Shown here: positions 1 to 7,247 of the stretch, one piece after another
How the letters are laid out: every line of letters starts with the position of its first letter
Numbering within the stretch: position 1 is the stretch's first letter
NCBI GenBank assembly: GCA_002346305.1
Contig: DDZI01000060.1
Location: forward strand, 1-9,170
Source: Actinobacteria bacterium UBA3012
GTDB lineage: Bacteria > Actinomycetota > Actinomycetes > Nanopelagicales > Nanopelagicaceae
Direction: 5' to 3'
DNA: 9,170 nucleotides
Translations under genes and position numbers: made by a program
Notes under the pieces: generated by a model
The model's input: the letters and a program-made list of their open reading frames with translations, nothing else
What the model was told of the DNA's origin: nothing
The model's database searches: none

Positions 1-474
1 TCAACTAGGTCCGAAGAGTTACCGGAACGGATTAGCTCGCTGCTGGATAAAGTTAAAAATATTGAAAAAGAGATTTCAGGAGCGAGAAGTAAAGAAGCTC
101 TTGCATTGGTAAAACCACTGGCTGAAAAGGCTGAGAAAATTGGTAGCAACAAAGTTGTACTTGCACAATTGTCCGATGGAGTTTCCGGAGATGATTTACG
201 GACAGTTGCACTTGAGATTAGAAATAATTTAGGGGCTGGTGCTGTAGTTATTTTAATTAGCAACAATGAAGATAAGCCGGTTTTGGTTGTTGCCTGCGAT
301 GAGGCCGCCCGTAAATCTGGATTAAAGGCCGGTGAACTAGTACGCATGGGGGCAAAAGCATTAGGTGGCGGCGGTGGTGGAAAAGATGATTTTGCTCAAG
401 GTGGAGGAGTCGATACCGCAGCGGTTCCAAACGCCCTTAAAACAATAAAGGATCACCTGCTTGCTCATAATTAG
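1..474 (+). CDS. alaS: Alanyl-tRNA synthetase, C-terminal part (5' end outside window)
   Basis: The frame is open from base 1 to the TAG at 472-474, giving 157 residues of a protein that normally has about 880-900, so only the C-terminal end is here. It ends in the DHHA1/C-Ala region: a helical stretch (residues about 1-45) leads into an alpha/beta fold with the glycine-rich run GGGGGGKDDFAQGGG (about residues 122-136), the hallmark of bacterial AlaRS C-termini. This region helps tRNA-Ala binding and cooperates with the upstream editing domain that clears Ser- and Gly-tRNA-Ala. The catalytic and editing domains lie upstream of the window. The internal GTA or ATG codons are not starts, because homology and the open frame continue back to base 1. 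The stop is 19 bp before ruvX, the usual actinobacterial neighbour. Identification is firm from the Gly-rich motif and the gene order. Confidence 0.95.
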   Translation, partial: STRSEELPERISSLLDKVKNIEKEISGARSKEALALVKPLAEKAEKIGSNKVVLAQLSDGVSGDDLRTVALEIRNNLGAGAVVILISNNEDKPVLVVACDEAARKSGLKAGELVRMGAKALGGGGGGKDDFAQGGGVDTAAVPNALKTIKDHLLAHN

Positions 475-493
475 AGTCAAGTAGAGTTAGCAA

Positions 494-910
494 ATGCAAA
501 AGGGGCGAAAGTTAGGCCTTGATTTTGGAAGCACCAGGATCGGTGTCGCAATCTGCGATCCTGATGGAATCCTCGCTACGCCGTATTCGACTATCCCATC
601 TGGCTTGGGTTTGATTAGTGAAATTGCGGCAATCTGCGAATCTGAAGAGATTGTCGCAATTGTTGTTGGCTTACCAAGGTCGCTAAATGGTGAAATTAGT
701 CATGCTGCAAATTTAGTCAATGACTTTATCGTTGAACTAACTGCTCAACTTCCTGATATTCCAGTTGTAACCTTTGACGAGAGATTTACTACAACGTTAG
801 CTAGCCAAGCATTGAGGGCTAGTGGACGAAATGCGAAAGAGGGCAGAGCGGTAATTGATCAGATAGCAGCGGTAAATATCTTACAAAGTTATTTGGACGC
901 CAATGAGTGA
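494..910 (+). CDS. ruvX: RuvX/YqgF-family putative pre-16S rRNA nuclease / Holliday junction resolvase
   Basis: This 138-residue protein is the usual size for the YqgF/RuvX family, an RNase H-like fold implicated in pre-16S rRNA 5' processing and, in some species, in Holliday junction cleavage. Motifs seen: the N-terminal strand GLDFGSTRIGVA with metal-binding Asp10, VVGLPRSLNGE (residues 58-67), the TFDERFTT segment (Asp95, Glu96) and GRAVIDQIAAVNILQSYL near the C-terminus with Asp122. Together these give the acidic triad expected for a two-metal nuclease. The ATG at 494 lies 19 bp after alaS, with only a weak purine-rich ribosome site. The gene overlaps mltG by 8 bp (903-910), so translation is probably coupled. 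The alaS-ruvX-mltG order is typical of actinobacteria. The family assignment is secure; which of the two biochemical roles dominates cannot be told from sequence. Confidence 0.95.
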   Translation: MQKGRKLGLDFGSTRIGVAICDPDGILATPYSTIPSGLGLISEIAAICESEEIVAIVVGLPRSLNGEISHAANLVNDFIVELTAQLPDIPVVTFDERFTTTLASQALRASGRNAKEGRAVIDQIAAVNILQSYLDANE

Positions 911-1976
911 GATTATTGAAAGTAAGAACATCATTCGTAACAAAACGGTTAATATAAAAGCGATTATTGCTAGTTCGGTAGCATTAATTGTTTTGATTGG
1001 TGGAATCCTTTTCTGGAATCAGAATCATCCAGATTTAGATTTTCCAGCGGGTACTGCAGGAGCAGAAATTGAAGTTAACATCCCAGCCGGCAGTTCAGGT
1101 GTTGAGATTGGTCGGATTTTAGCTAAAGAAGGTGTAGTAAAAACTTCAGTAATTTTCTTCCGAGCCGCAACTGCCGATAAACGTGCTGAGAGTATTTCTG
1201 CTGGTCTCTATTTACTAAATACCCATCTATCAGCCAAAGAAGCAATCGAACAATTACTCGATAAGAAGAGATTGCAGGGTAAGTTTTTGATCGTTGAAGG
1301 CGCGAGATTGAACGAAATCAAAGCTAAGCTTTTAGAAGAAGGATTTACCTTAGATCAAGTGGATAAAGCGTTAAACAGTTTGAAAATCCCAACAGGGTTT
1401 CAAAACGACAACTTAGAGGGATTGCTATTTCCGGCAAACTATACAATTTTGCCGGATGAAGAAGTATCGACCTTGCTGCAAGGAGCGCTCGATAGATTTG
1501 CCCAAGAGTTAAAAAATATTTCATTTGATGAGTATGCGAAAGAATTGAATTTAAAGTCAGCAGAATTACTAACAATCGCATCTATCGTTCAAGCTGAAGG
1601 TTTTACCGATGAAGATTTTGGTAAAGTTTCCAGGGTTATCTACAATCGCCTTAAACTCGGAATGCCATTGCAAATGGATTCAACTCTTTTATACGCGAAT
1701 AAAAGCCGAGGGGAAATTCGCGTAACCAATCGGGAACTAAAAATTGCATCAAAATACAACACCTATAAGTACAAGGGATTGCCGCCTGGTCCGATTGGAA
1801 GCCCGGGTGGAGCCGCATTGGTGGCCACCATTAAACCCACCCCCGGGAATTGGCTCTACTTTGTTACGGTATCCCCAGGAGAAACCAAATTTACCGACAG
1901 CTATTCAGAGTTTCTCACCTTCAAAGCAGAATTTATTCGTAACTACAAAGCCGGTTTATTTAAGGGGAGTAAGTGA
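903..1976 (+). CDS. mltG: Endolytic murein transglycosylase MltG (YceG family)
   Basis: This 357-residue membrane-anchored lytic transglycosylase cleaves nascent peptidoglycan glycan strands and is thought to act as a chain terminator during wall synthesis. The N-terminus is short and cytoplasmic. One membrane segment follows at about residues 18-38 (KAIIASSVALIVLIGGILFW), and the rest should be extracytoplasmic. A LysM-like stretch spans about 56-122, with the YceG catalytic domain after it. Family motifs seen are LLFPANY (174-180), TIASIVQAEG (224-233), RVIYNRL, MPLQMDST (254-261), the KYKGLPPGPIGSPGG block (289-303) and the terminal WLYFVTVSPGETKFTDSY segment. Glu232 in QAEG is the likely catalytic acid by analogy with the E. 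coli SIVEKET motif, where the first Glu of that motif is Gln here. The ATG overlaps ruvX by 8 bp, and the stop overlaps the aroE GTG by 4 bp. Neither end looks truncated. Confidence 0.95.
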   Translation: MSEIIESKNIIRNKTVNIKAIIASSVALIVLIGGILFWNQNHPDLDFPAGTAGAEIEVNIPAGSSGVEIGRILAKEGVVKTSVIFFRAATADKRAESISAGLYLLNTHLSAKEAIEQLLDKKRLQGKFLIVEGARLNEIKAKLLEEGFTLDQVDKALNSLKIPTGFQNDNLEGLLFPANYTILPDEEVSTLLQGALDRFAQELKNISFDEYAKELNLKSAELLTIASIVQAEGFTDEDFGKVSRVIYNRLKLGMPLQMDSTLLYANKSRGEIRVTNRELKIASKYNTYKYKGLPPGPIGSPGGAALVATIKPTPGNWLYFVTVSPGETKFTDSYSEFLTFKAEFIRNYKAGLFKGSK

Positions 1977-2782
1977 TTAAAGCCGCGGTACTTGGTTCCC
2001 CAATCGGGCACTCACTCTCACCAACTCTGCACAATTGTGCTTACGAAGTTCTGGGTTGGGATTGGGAGTACACCGCAGTAGAAGTAAAAGGTGGCGAGCT
2101 AGCAAAATTCATAGCAGCGAACCGCAAAACCTTCCGTGGATTATCTTTAACAATGCCCCTGAAAGAAGAGGCTTTGCTAGTTGCAGATTCCTTAGATCCA
2201 TTGGTGAAGCGGATTAATGCGGCTAACACTTTAATCTTTGAAGAAAATCAGGTAAGTGCCTATTCCACAGATGTTTCTGGTTTTGTTCAAGCTTTAGCCA
2301 AAGCCGAAGTATCAATTCCAAATGAGATAACAATCTTGGGTGGAGGCGCCACGGCTCGTTCGGCGATTGCAGCAGTAGATGGACGCGGCAGAACTATCAC
2401 GGTTTACAGTCGAAGTGCATCAAGATCGGCGCAATTAATTAACAGTTCAATCTCGGCAACAGTTGTAGTGAAAGATTGGAGTGAAGCGCAATCAGGGTTA
2501 ACAGCAAATTTGGTTATAGCAACAACACCTACGGGTGCGACCGATCATCTGATTCCGACCGCAGCAAATGGGACCTTATTTGAGTCGTTGTATTCACCGT
2601 TGCCGACTAAATTATTAGCAAAGTGGCAAGAAGCGGGCGGAAGATATCTTGATGGCCTAGATCTGCTAGTTGAGCAAGGAATGGGGCAAATCGAATTAAT
2701 GGCGCATCAACCATTAACTGTTGATCTTCGATCACTAACAGTAACCATGCGTGCCGCTGGTTTGCAGAAATTGGGCATCTAA
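1973..2782 (+). CDS. aroE: Shikimate dehydrogenase
   Basis: AroE reduces 3-dehydroshikimate to shikimate with NADPH in the cytoplasm. The 269-residue length is standard. Motifs seen: the N-terminal GSPIGHSLSP (residues 8-17), whose serines contact shikimate; LTMPLKEEA with the catalytic Lys; NAANTL and STDVSGF, where Asp is the second catalytic residue (STD replaces the commoner NTD); the Rossmann loop GGGATARS; YSRSASRS, the Arg-containing NADP-phosphate contact; and the C-terminal DGLDLLVEQGMGQIELM helix. The GTG at 1973 is the start: a strong AAGGGGAG ribosome site (1962-1969) precedes it, it overlaps the mltG stop as GTGA, and the SPIGHSLSP motif begins eight residues later as expected. 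Unlike many actinobacterial genomes with several AroE-like paralogues, this copy sits in the conserved locus with other shikimate genes, so a true AroE role is likely. Confidence 0.95.
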   Translation: MIKAAVLGSPIGHSLSPTLHNCAYEVLGWDWEYTAVEVKGGELAKFIAANRKTFRGLSLTMPLKEEALLVADSLDPLVKRINAANTLIFEENQVSAYSTDVSGFVQALAKAEVSIPNEITILGGGATARSAIAAVDGRGRTITVYSRSASRSAQLINSSISATVVVKDWSEAQSGLTANLVIATTPTGATDHLIPTAANGTLFESLYSPLPTKLLAKWQEAGGRYLDGLDLLVEQGMGQIELMAHQPLTVDLRSLTVTMRAAGLQKLGI

Positions 2783-2837
2783 TTAATTTTTAATGCACTG
2801 ATTTATTTGTTTATCTGGTAGGGGTTAATTTCCTTGG

Positions 2838-3419
2838 ATGAACCCTGTGCTTTTGATGGCTTCATTTCTAATAGGATATTTAATTCATCTTCGCTTGTGT
2901 TGGAAATTTGACACCGATCCGCAAAAAGTCAAAACCATAATACTTTTTCTATCTTTGACTTCAATTCTCATCGCATATTTCCCAAATGAATCTCATCCTC
3001 GTACTAATCTTTTCCTAATTTTGGGCTGGACGATTGTGCTAATCGATAATGCGCATCATCGGATTCCAAATTTCATAACTGGGTATCTCACACTCGCCCT
3101 GGTCTTAATTGCAGTCGTGGATAATCGGCTTCTCGATTCCATAACAGGAGGATTTGAATTCCTGTTATTTTTTGGAGTTTTGGCAATCGCTGCAAAACTG
3201 AAAATCGGGATTGGAGATGTAAAACTCGCTGGCGTAATTGGGTTAATGACTGGAGTGGTTGCATTCCAAGAGTTAATCTCATTTGTATTACTTGCTGCAA
3301 TTTTTGGGATCACATCGATGTTAGGCGACCCTGGGGGAATTCGCCTCAAAGCCCGAATTCCCTTTGCGGCACCGATGATTTCGGCAGCTATTTTGATCTG
3401 GCCGATCTGGCCGAAGTAG
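2838..3419 (+). CDS. A24-family prepilin peptidase (short, peptidase domain only)
   Basis: This 193-residue polytopic membrane protein has about six or seven hydrophobic segments, for example around residues 4-20, 33-48, 57-70, 79-95, 105-119, 129-160 and 178-190. The two aspartates of A24 aspartyl peptidases are present: Asp70 in VLIDNAHHRIPN and Asp127 in GIGDVKLAG. Such enzymes cut the leader from type IV pilin or Tad/Flp prepilins at the cytoplasmic face of the membrane. The N-terminal methyltransferase domain with paired zinc cysteines, found in PilD, is absent (one Cys in all), so this is a compact form like those of actinobacterial and Tad systems. A peptidase of this kind between aroE and aroC is a known actinobacterial arrangement and need not be functionally tied to shikimate synthesis. 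A 55-bp gap separates it from aroE. The ATG at 2838 has only a distant GGGG (2820-2824), so the start is less certain than the family. No pilin genes lie in the window. Confidence 0.88.
   Translation: MNPVLLMASFLIGYLIHLRLCWKFDTDPQKVKTIILFLSLTSILIAYFPNESHPRTNLFLILGWTIVLIDNAHHRIPNFITGYLTLALVLIAVVDNRLLDSITGGFEFLLFFGVLAIAAKLKIGIGDVKLAGVIGLMTGVVAFQELISFVLLAAIFGITSMLGDPGGIRLKARIPFAAPMISAAILIWPIWPK
3395..3412 (+). repeat. 9-bp tandem duplication at the prepilin peptidase C-terminus
   Basis: GATCTGGCC occurs twice back to back (3395-3403 and 3404-3412). The unit is a multiple of three and adds a repeated Ile-Trp-Pro to the end of the peptidase (IWPIWPK), so the frame is kept. It is likely a slippage duplication with little effect, since it lies after the last membrane segment. 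Confidence 0.85.
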
Positions 3420-3454
3420 CGCATGAAAGGGTAAGTATCTGAGAGAATTACCCC

Positions 3455-4639
3455 ATGTTGAGATGGCTAACTGCAGGAGAATCCCATGGTCCGGCTTTGT
3501 CGGCGATTTTGGAAGGATTGCCAGCTCAGGTCGAGATCACCAGTGCAGAGTTGGATTACCACCTAGCTAGACGTCGATTGGGTGTTGGTCGCGGCGCGAG
3601 ACAAAGTTTTGAAGCCGATCAAATCAGCATCTTGGGAGGAGTCCGACACGGATTGACTCAAGGCGGACCAATCGCGATTCAGGTGGGAAATAGTGAATGG
3701 CCGAAGTGGCAAGTTGTGATGGGTGCAGATCCTATTGCCGCATCAGAGCTTGAAGGATTAGCCAGAAATGCACCACTAACCAGACCAAGACCAGGTCATG
3801 CAGATTTAGTTGGAATGCAAAAATATGATTTCGATGATGCCAGACCAATTTTAGAAAGAGCGAGTGCACGTGAAACTGCTGCTCGGGTTGCACTTGGCGC
3901 AGTTGCACGCGCATTTCTCCAACAAGCTGCAGGCATTTCTATTTTTTCGCATGTAATTTCAATTGGTTCAGTAAGACTTCCAGATGATTATGTAATGCCT
4001 ACAGCAACGCAGATGAAAGCAATCGATGAAGATCCGGTTCGAACAAGTGATCCAGAAACCAGTTTAAAGATGGTCGCCGAGATCGAAGCGGCACATTCAG
4101 CCGGTGACACATTAGGTGGAGTAGTTGAAGTTTTAGCATTTGGTTTACCCGCAGGACTTGGTTCACATGTTCACTGGGATCGCAGACTTGATGCACGTAT
4201 CGCAGGAGCGATGATGAGTATCCAAGCGATGAAAGGCGTGGAAATCGGTGATGGTTTCACGACAGCGACTCGTCGTGGATCTGTTGCGCATGATGAAATT
4301 GAATTAAACCAAGATGGAACTGTAAAACGAAGATCTGGACGTGCCGGAGGTACTGAAGGCGGAATGAGTACTGGGGAATTGTTGCGGGTGAGAGTTGCAA
4401 TGAAACCAATCTCAACCGTTCCACGTGCTTTAGACACTATTGATACCGCGACCATGCAACCTGCAAAAGCCATTAACCAAAGATCAGATGTATGTGCTGT
4501 ACCTGCATCAGGAGTTGTGGCTGAAGCAATGCTGGCATTGGTACTCGCAGATGCGTTATTAGAAAAATTCGGTGGCGATAGCGTGGGCGAAACAAAGCGA
4601 AATCTAGAGTCCTACTTAAAATCACTATCAATTAAGTAA
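3455..4639 (+). CDS. aroC: Chorismate synthase
   Basis: AroC converts 5-enolpyruvylshikimate-3-phosphate to chorismate using reduced FMN as catalyst, the last common step to aromatic amino acids, folates and quinones. The protein is 394 residues, the usual bacterial size. Signature segments seen: TAGESHGPALSAILEG (residues 6-21, His11 catalytic), ARRRLGVGRGARQSFEAD (38-55, substrate arginines), TRPRPGHADLVGMQKYDFDDARPILERASARET (109-141, with the second catalytic His at 115), RSGRAGGTEGGMSTGELLRVRVAMKP (293-318, FMN contacts) and QRSDVCAVPASGVVAEAMLALVLADALL (342-369). The ATG at 3455 is supported by a GAGAG ribosome site (3441-3445) and by the conserved N-terminus MLRWLTAGESHG. A 35-bp gap follows the peptidase gene and 6 bp separate the stop from aroK. 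No missing residues were noted. Whether FMN is reduced by a separate partner cannot be told from the sequence. Confidence 0.98.
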   Translation: MLRWLTAGESHGPALSAILEGLPAQVEITSAELDYHLARRRLGVGRGARQSFEADQISILGGVRHGLTQGGPIAIQVGNSEWPKWQVVMGADPIAASELEGLARNAPLTRPRPGHADLVGMQKYDFDDARPILERASARETAARVALGAVARAFLQQAAGISIFSHVISIGSVRLPDDYVMPTATQMKAIDEDPVRTSDPETSLKMVAEIEAAHSAGDTLGGVVEVLAFGLPAGLGSHVHWDRRLDARIAGAMMSIQAMKGVEIGDGFTTATRRGSVAHDEIELNQDGTVKRRSGRAGGTEGGMSTGELLRVRVAMKPISTVPRALDTIDTATMQPAKAINQRSDVCAVPASGVVAEAMLALVLADALLEKFGGDSVGETKRNLESYLKSLSIK

Positions 4640-4645
4640 TTTACG

Positions 4646-5155
4646 ATGCCACCAAAAATTGTCTTAATTGGTCCTCCAGGTTGTGGGAAAAGCACAGTTG
4701 GACGGGCTTTGAGTCATGATTTGCAACTCAGTTTTTCAGATACGGATTCTTTGATTGAAGAGCGAGAGAAATCTTCGATCTCTGATATTTTCACCGAACA
4801 AGGTGAAGGATACTTTCGGGCGATCGAAGAAGAAGTAGTTGCTAAAGCATTAGAGATGGAAAGTGGAGTGTTGTCATTGGGTGGAGGGGCAATCTTGAGT
4901 CAGGTGACGCAGGAATTGTTGCGTAAATCTGGAAGCGAAATTGTATTTTTAGATGTTTCCATAACTGGAGCAGCACCTCGAATCGGTTTCAACCGTGACA
5001 GACCACTTTTGATTGATAACCCGCGCGCTAGATGGGTCGCGCTGATGGCTGCCCGTCGTCATATCTATGAATCATTGGCCACTCATACTGTGAATACAGA
5101 TGACAAGAGTTCTAATGAAACAGTAGAAGCAGTTCGGAAGGGGTTGTCGCAATGA
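4646..5155 (+). CDS. aroK: Shikimate kinase
   Basis: This 169-residue P-loop kinase phosphorylates the 3-hydroxyl of shikimate using ATP. Features seen: Walker A GPPGCGKST (residues 9-17); the shikimate-binding DTD (32-34) in FSDTDSLIEE; Phe57-Arg58 in GYFRAIEEEVV; the GGGA segment (79-82) that contacts shikimate; the lid-region arginines in RDRPLL (117-122); and the AARRHIYESLA helix that supplies the C-terminal Arg. The length and single-domain form match the usual enzyme, not the AroK-AroB or AroL fusions seen in some bacteria. The ATG at 4646 is 6 bp after aroC with no clear Shine-Dalgarno, so reinitiation from aroC is likely. Its last four bases (ATGA) are the aroB start, a typical translational coupling. 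The order aroC-aroK-aroB-aroQ is the conserved actinobacterial block. Confidence 0.97.
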   Translation: MPPKIVLIGPPGCGKSTVGRALSHDLQLSFSDTDSLIEEREKSSISDIFTEQGEGYFRAIEEEVVAKALEMESGVLSLGGGAILSQVTQELLRKSGSEIVFLDVSITGAAPRIGFNRDRPLLIDNPRARWVALMAARRHIYESLATHTVNTDDKSSNETVEAVRKGLSQ

Positions 5156-6216
5156 GAAAGATCAGCATCAGCGCCGAACACAACTACGATGTTTTGATTG
5201 GTGAATTAGATATAGCCAACTTGAGACCACTATTGAGTGAATGCACCAAAATCGCGTTGTTATACCCATCAGAAATTAGTGAAAAGGTAGATCAAATTTC
5301 AGCCGAATGGAACTTGCCGGTTGAGTTAATCATGATTGAACTGCCAGAAGGTGAATCCCAAAAAAGTTCTGAAGTACTAGTTGAAATTTGGAACACTTTG
5401 TCTGATCATAATTTCACACGCCGGGATTGGATTATTGGTATTGGAGGAGGGGCCACTACAGATCTCGCTGGCTTCGCGGCTGCCTCTTGGTTACGTGGAG
5501 TTAATTGGGTAAGTGTTCCTACAACAGTTGCCGGAATGGTCGATGCGGCAATAGGTGGCAAGACTGGAATAAATATTCCAGCGGGTAAAAATCTAGTAGG
5601 AGCTTTTCATTCGCCTCGATTAGTCTTTGTAGACCCTAACTTTTTAAAATCACTTCCAATTGATGAGTTGCGATCAGGGCTGGCAGAAGTTATCAAATGT
5701 GGGTTTATCGCGGATGAGCAGATCCTAAAAATCTTCGAAGCTGATCCAAAACAGTTGTTGGAGTGGAACTCTGCCCAACTGCTAGAGGTTATCGATCGAT
5801 CGATTCAGGTTAAAGCCGACGTTGTTTCTGCGGATTTGAAAGAGTCATCATTGCGTGAGATTTTAAATTATGGACACACGTTGGCCCATGCGATTGAGGC
5901 ACTTGAGGATTTCACGTGGAGACATGGAGATGCAGTTTCGGTGGGAATGGTTTTCGCCAGCGAACTCGCGTTACAGGTTGGATATTGCGATCAAAAATTG
6001 GTTGACCGTCATCGCGCTATTTTGAATTCTGTCGGATTGCCAACCTCATATAAAGATTCTGTCCTGCCTGAATTGATCGAGCGGATGGGACGCGATAAAA
6101 AAGTACGCGGTGGTTTACTTCGCTTTGTCTTGCTTGAGCAGGTAGAAAAGATAAAGCGTCTTGAAGGGGCGTCTGAAGCAGATCTAACCATCGCTTATGA
6201 GAAAATAAGTTCATGA
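5152..6216 (+). CDS. aroB: 3-Dehydroquinate synthase
   Basis: AroB cyclises DAHP to 3-dehydroquinate with bound NAD+ and a divalent metal, the first ring-forming step of the pathway. The protein is 354 residues, the standard length. Seen in order: the NAD-binding GIGGGATTDLAGFAAA (residues 96-111), RGVNWVSVPTT and MVDAAIGGKTGIN (129-141), GKNLVGAFHSP (145-155), and metal ligands Glu179 in GLAEVIKCG, His242 in NYGHTLAHAIE and His258 in RHGDAVSVGM. The GGGATTDLAG-to-GGKTG spacing and all three ligands separate it from glycerol dehydrogenase and 2-deoxy-scyllo-inosose synthase relatives, together with the aro context. The ATG at 5152 has a good AAGGGG ribosome site eight bases upstream and overlaps the aroK stop by 4 bp. 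The stop in turn overlaps aroQ by 4 bp. The tract ATCGATCGATCGAT at 5791-5804 is a coding palindrome without other signs of function. Confidence 0.98.
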   Translation: MRKISISAEHNYDVLIGELDIANLRPLLSECTKIALLYPSEISEKVDQISAEWNLPVELIMIELPEGESQKSSEVLVEIWNTLSDHNFTRRDWIIGIGGGATTDLAGFAAASWLRGVNWVSVPTTVAGMVDAAIGGKTGINIPAGKNLVGAFHSPRLVFVDPNFLKSLPIDELRSGLAEVIKCGFIADEQILKIFEADPKQLLEWNSAQLLEVIDRSIQVKADVVSADLKESSLREILNYGHTLAHAIEALEDFTWRHGDAVSVGMVFASELALQVGYCDQKLVDRHRAILNSVGLPTSYKDSVLPELIERMGRDKKVRGGLLRFVLLEQVEKIKRLEGASEADLTIAYEKISS

Positions 6217-6647
6217 ACATTTGGGTGATTAATGGTCCTAATCTCGGAAGATTAGATTTACGAGATAGTGCAACATACGGAGATATCTCCTATGTGGACC
6301 TAGTTTCTTTCTGTGAGAAAAGTGGAAAGGAACTTGGGCACGTAGTTTCGGTTTATCAAAGCGATGATGAAACCGAGATAATTCATTTATTGCATAAGGC
6401 CGCCGATGAGAAAGTGCCAGTAATTATTAACCCTGCAGCCTTCACTCATTACTCTTATGCCATCAGAGATGCTGTTGCGATGTTGAAAGCGCCAGTTATT
6501 GAAGTACACCTTTCAAATCCATTGTCCAGGGAAGAATTCCGACACACATCAGTCGTTTCAGGCGTAGTGAATGGAACTATCGGTGGCTTTGGTTTACATT
6601 CATATGAATTAGCCTTGCGGGCAATTTCAACAATAAAAGCAAGGTAG
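6213..6647 (+). CDS. aroQ: Type II 3-dehydroquinate dehydratase
   Basis: AroQ dehydrates 3-dehydroquinate to 3-dehydroshikimate; type II enzymes are small dodecamers. The 144-residue length fits. Seen: INGPNLGRL at the N-terminus, catalytic Tyr22 with Arg17 in LRDSATYG, IINPAAFTHYSYAIRDA (substrate Asn and His), IEVHLSN with the general-acid His, SREEFRHTS with the second Arg, and GTIGGFGLHSYELAL closing the fold. The flexible lid loop reads GRLDLRDSATYG where most actinobacterial enzymes have GRLGRREP-x-x-YG: Gly, Arg and Pro are changed but the catalytic Arg and Tyr remain, so activity is still expected. It overlaps aroB by 4 bp (ATGA). In many actinobacteria an aminopeptidase gene (pepQ) lies between aroQ and efp; it is absent here. 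Confidence 0.96.
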   Translation: MNIWVINGPNLGRLDLRDSATYGDISYVDLVSFCEKSGKELGHVVSVYQSDDETEIIHLLHKAADEKVPVIINPAAFTHYSYAIRDAVAMLKAPVIEVHLSNPLSREEFRHTSVVSGVVNGTIGGFGLHSYELALRAISTIKAR

Positions 6648-6686
6648 AATTCACCCACTCTTTGAATTTTAGGATTGGAATCAGCC

Positions 6687-7247
6687 GTGGCTACGACAAA
6701 TGATTTGAAAAATGGCATCACATTGAATATTGATAACCAACTCTGGAATGTGGTTGAGTTTCAACATGTTAAGCCTGGAAAAGGTCCAGCATTTGTGCGT
6801 ACCAAACTCAAGCATGTACTTTCAGGAAAAGTAGTCGACAAAACTTTTAATGCTGGATTAAAGATCGAAGTAGCTACTGTCGACAAGCGCGATATGACTT
6901 ATTTGTATAAAGATGGGGACGATTTTGTCTTCATGGACAAAGAAACTTACGACCAGATGACAATCACCGCAGCAACAGTTGGTGATGCTGCGAATTACAT
7001 GCTGGAAGAGGTCAAAGCAGTAGTGGCTGTCTATGAAGGCGAACCGCTTTACATAGAATTACCGGCATCAGTTGAGTTAAAGATCACTTATACCGAACCT
7101 GGTTTACAAGGGGATCGCTCAAGTGCGGGTAGCAAGCCAGCAACATTGCAAACTGGAGTTGAAATCCAAGTTCCTCTCTTCATAAATCAAGATGAAATAG
7201 TTCGAGTAGACACTAGAGATGGTTCGTATCTGGGTCGCGTCAACTAA
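6687..7247 (+). CDS. efp: Elongation factor P (EF-P, PGKGP type)
   Basis: EF-P binds the stalled ribosome between P and E sites and speeds peptide-bond formation at polyproline stretches. I place the start at the GTG at 6687, giving 186 residues and the conserved N-terminus MATTNDLKNG. An in-frame TTG at 6675 would add four residues that the family lacks. Three beta-barrel domains are expected: the KOW-like domain I (about 1-65) with the loop PGKGP and tip Lys32, then the OB domains, with the family signature LKITYTEPGLQGDRSSAGSKPATLQTG (about residues 132-158) and a terminal VDTRDGSYLGRVN. PGKGP loops belong to the actinobacterial subgroup in which EF-P of Corynebacterium is reported active without lysine modification, so no EpmA or EarP partner need be expected. 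A 39-bp gap follows aroQ. The stop shares one base with the nusB ATG (TAATG). Confidence 0.96.
   Translation: MATTNDLKNGITLNIDNQLWNVVEFQHVKPGKGPAFVRTKLKHVLSGKVVDKTFNAGLKIEVATVDKRDMTYLYKDGDDFVFMDKETYDQMTITAATVGDAANYMLEEVKAVVAVYEGEPLYIELPASVELKITYTEPGLQGDRSSAGSKPATLQTGVEIQVPLFINQDEIVRVDTRDGSYLGRVN

Noticed and set aside
1802..1857. GC-rich nested inverted repeats (CCCGGG ... TGGTGGCCACCA ... CCCGGG) in mltG
   Set aside because: They encode the conserved GSPGGAALVATIKPTPG segment, have no T-tract, and are best explained by Gly/Pro codons.
3056..3424. Minus-strand open frame of 122 codons opposite the prepilin peptidase
   Set aside because: It is antisense to a protein with clear A24 motifs; its composition is the complement of hydrophobic codons and it has no ribosome site or family resemblance.
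4171..4473. Minus-strand open frame of 100 codons opposite aroC
   Set aside because: It lies entirely within conserved chorismate synthase sequence and shows no domain of its own.
5791..5804. Perfect palindrome ATCGATCGATCGAT
   Set aside because: It lies within aroB coding sequence (Val-Ile-Asp-Arg-Ser) and nothing around it suggests a regulatory or modification site.
6649..6670. AATTC/GAATT hairpin between aroQ and efp as a terminator
   Set aside because: The stem is only five weak pairs with no T-tract beyond four bases; no efp promoter with a good -35 could be placed here either.
6675..6686. TTG start for EF-P giving MESAVATTND
   Set aside because: The family begins MATTNDLKNG, matching the GTG at 6687; the four extra residues have no support.
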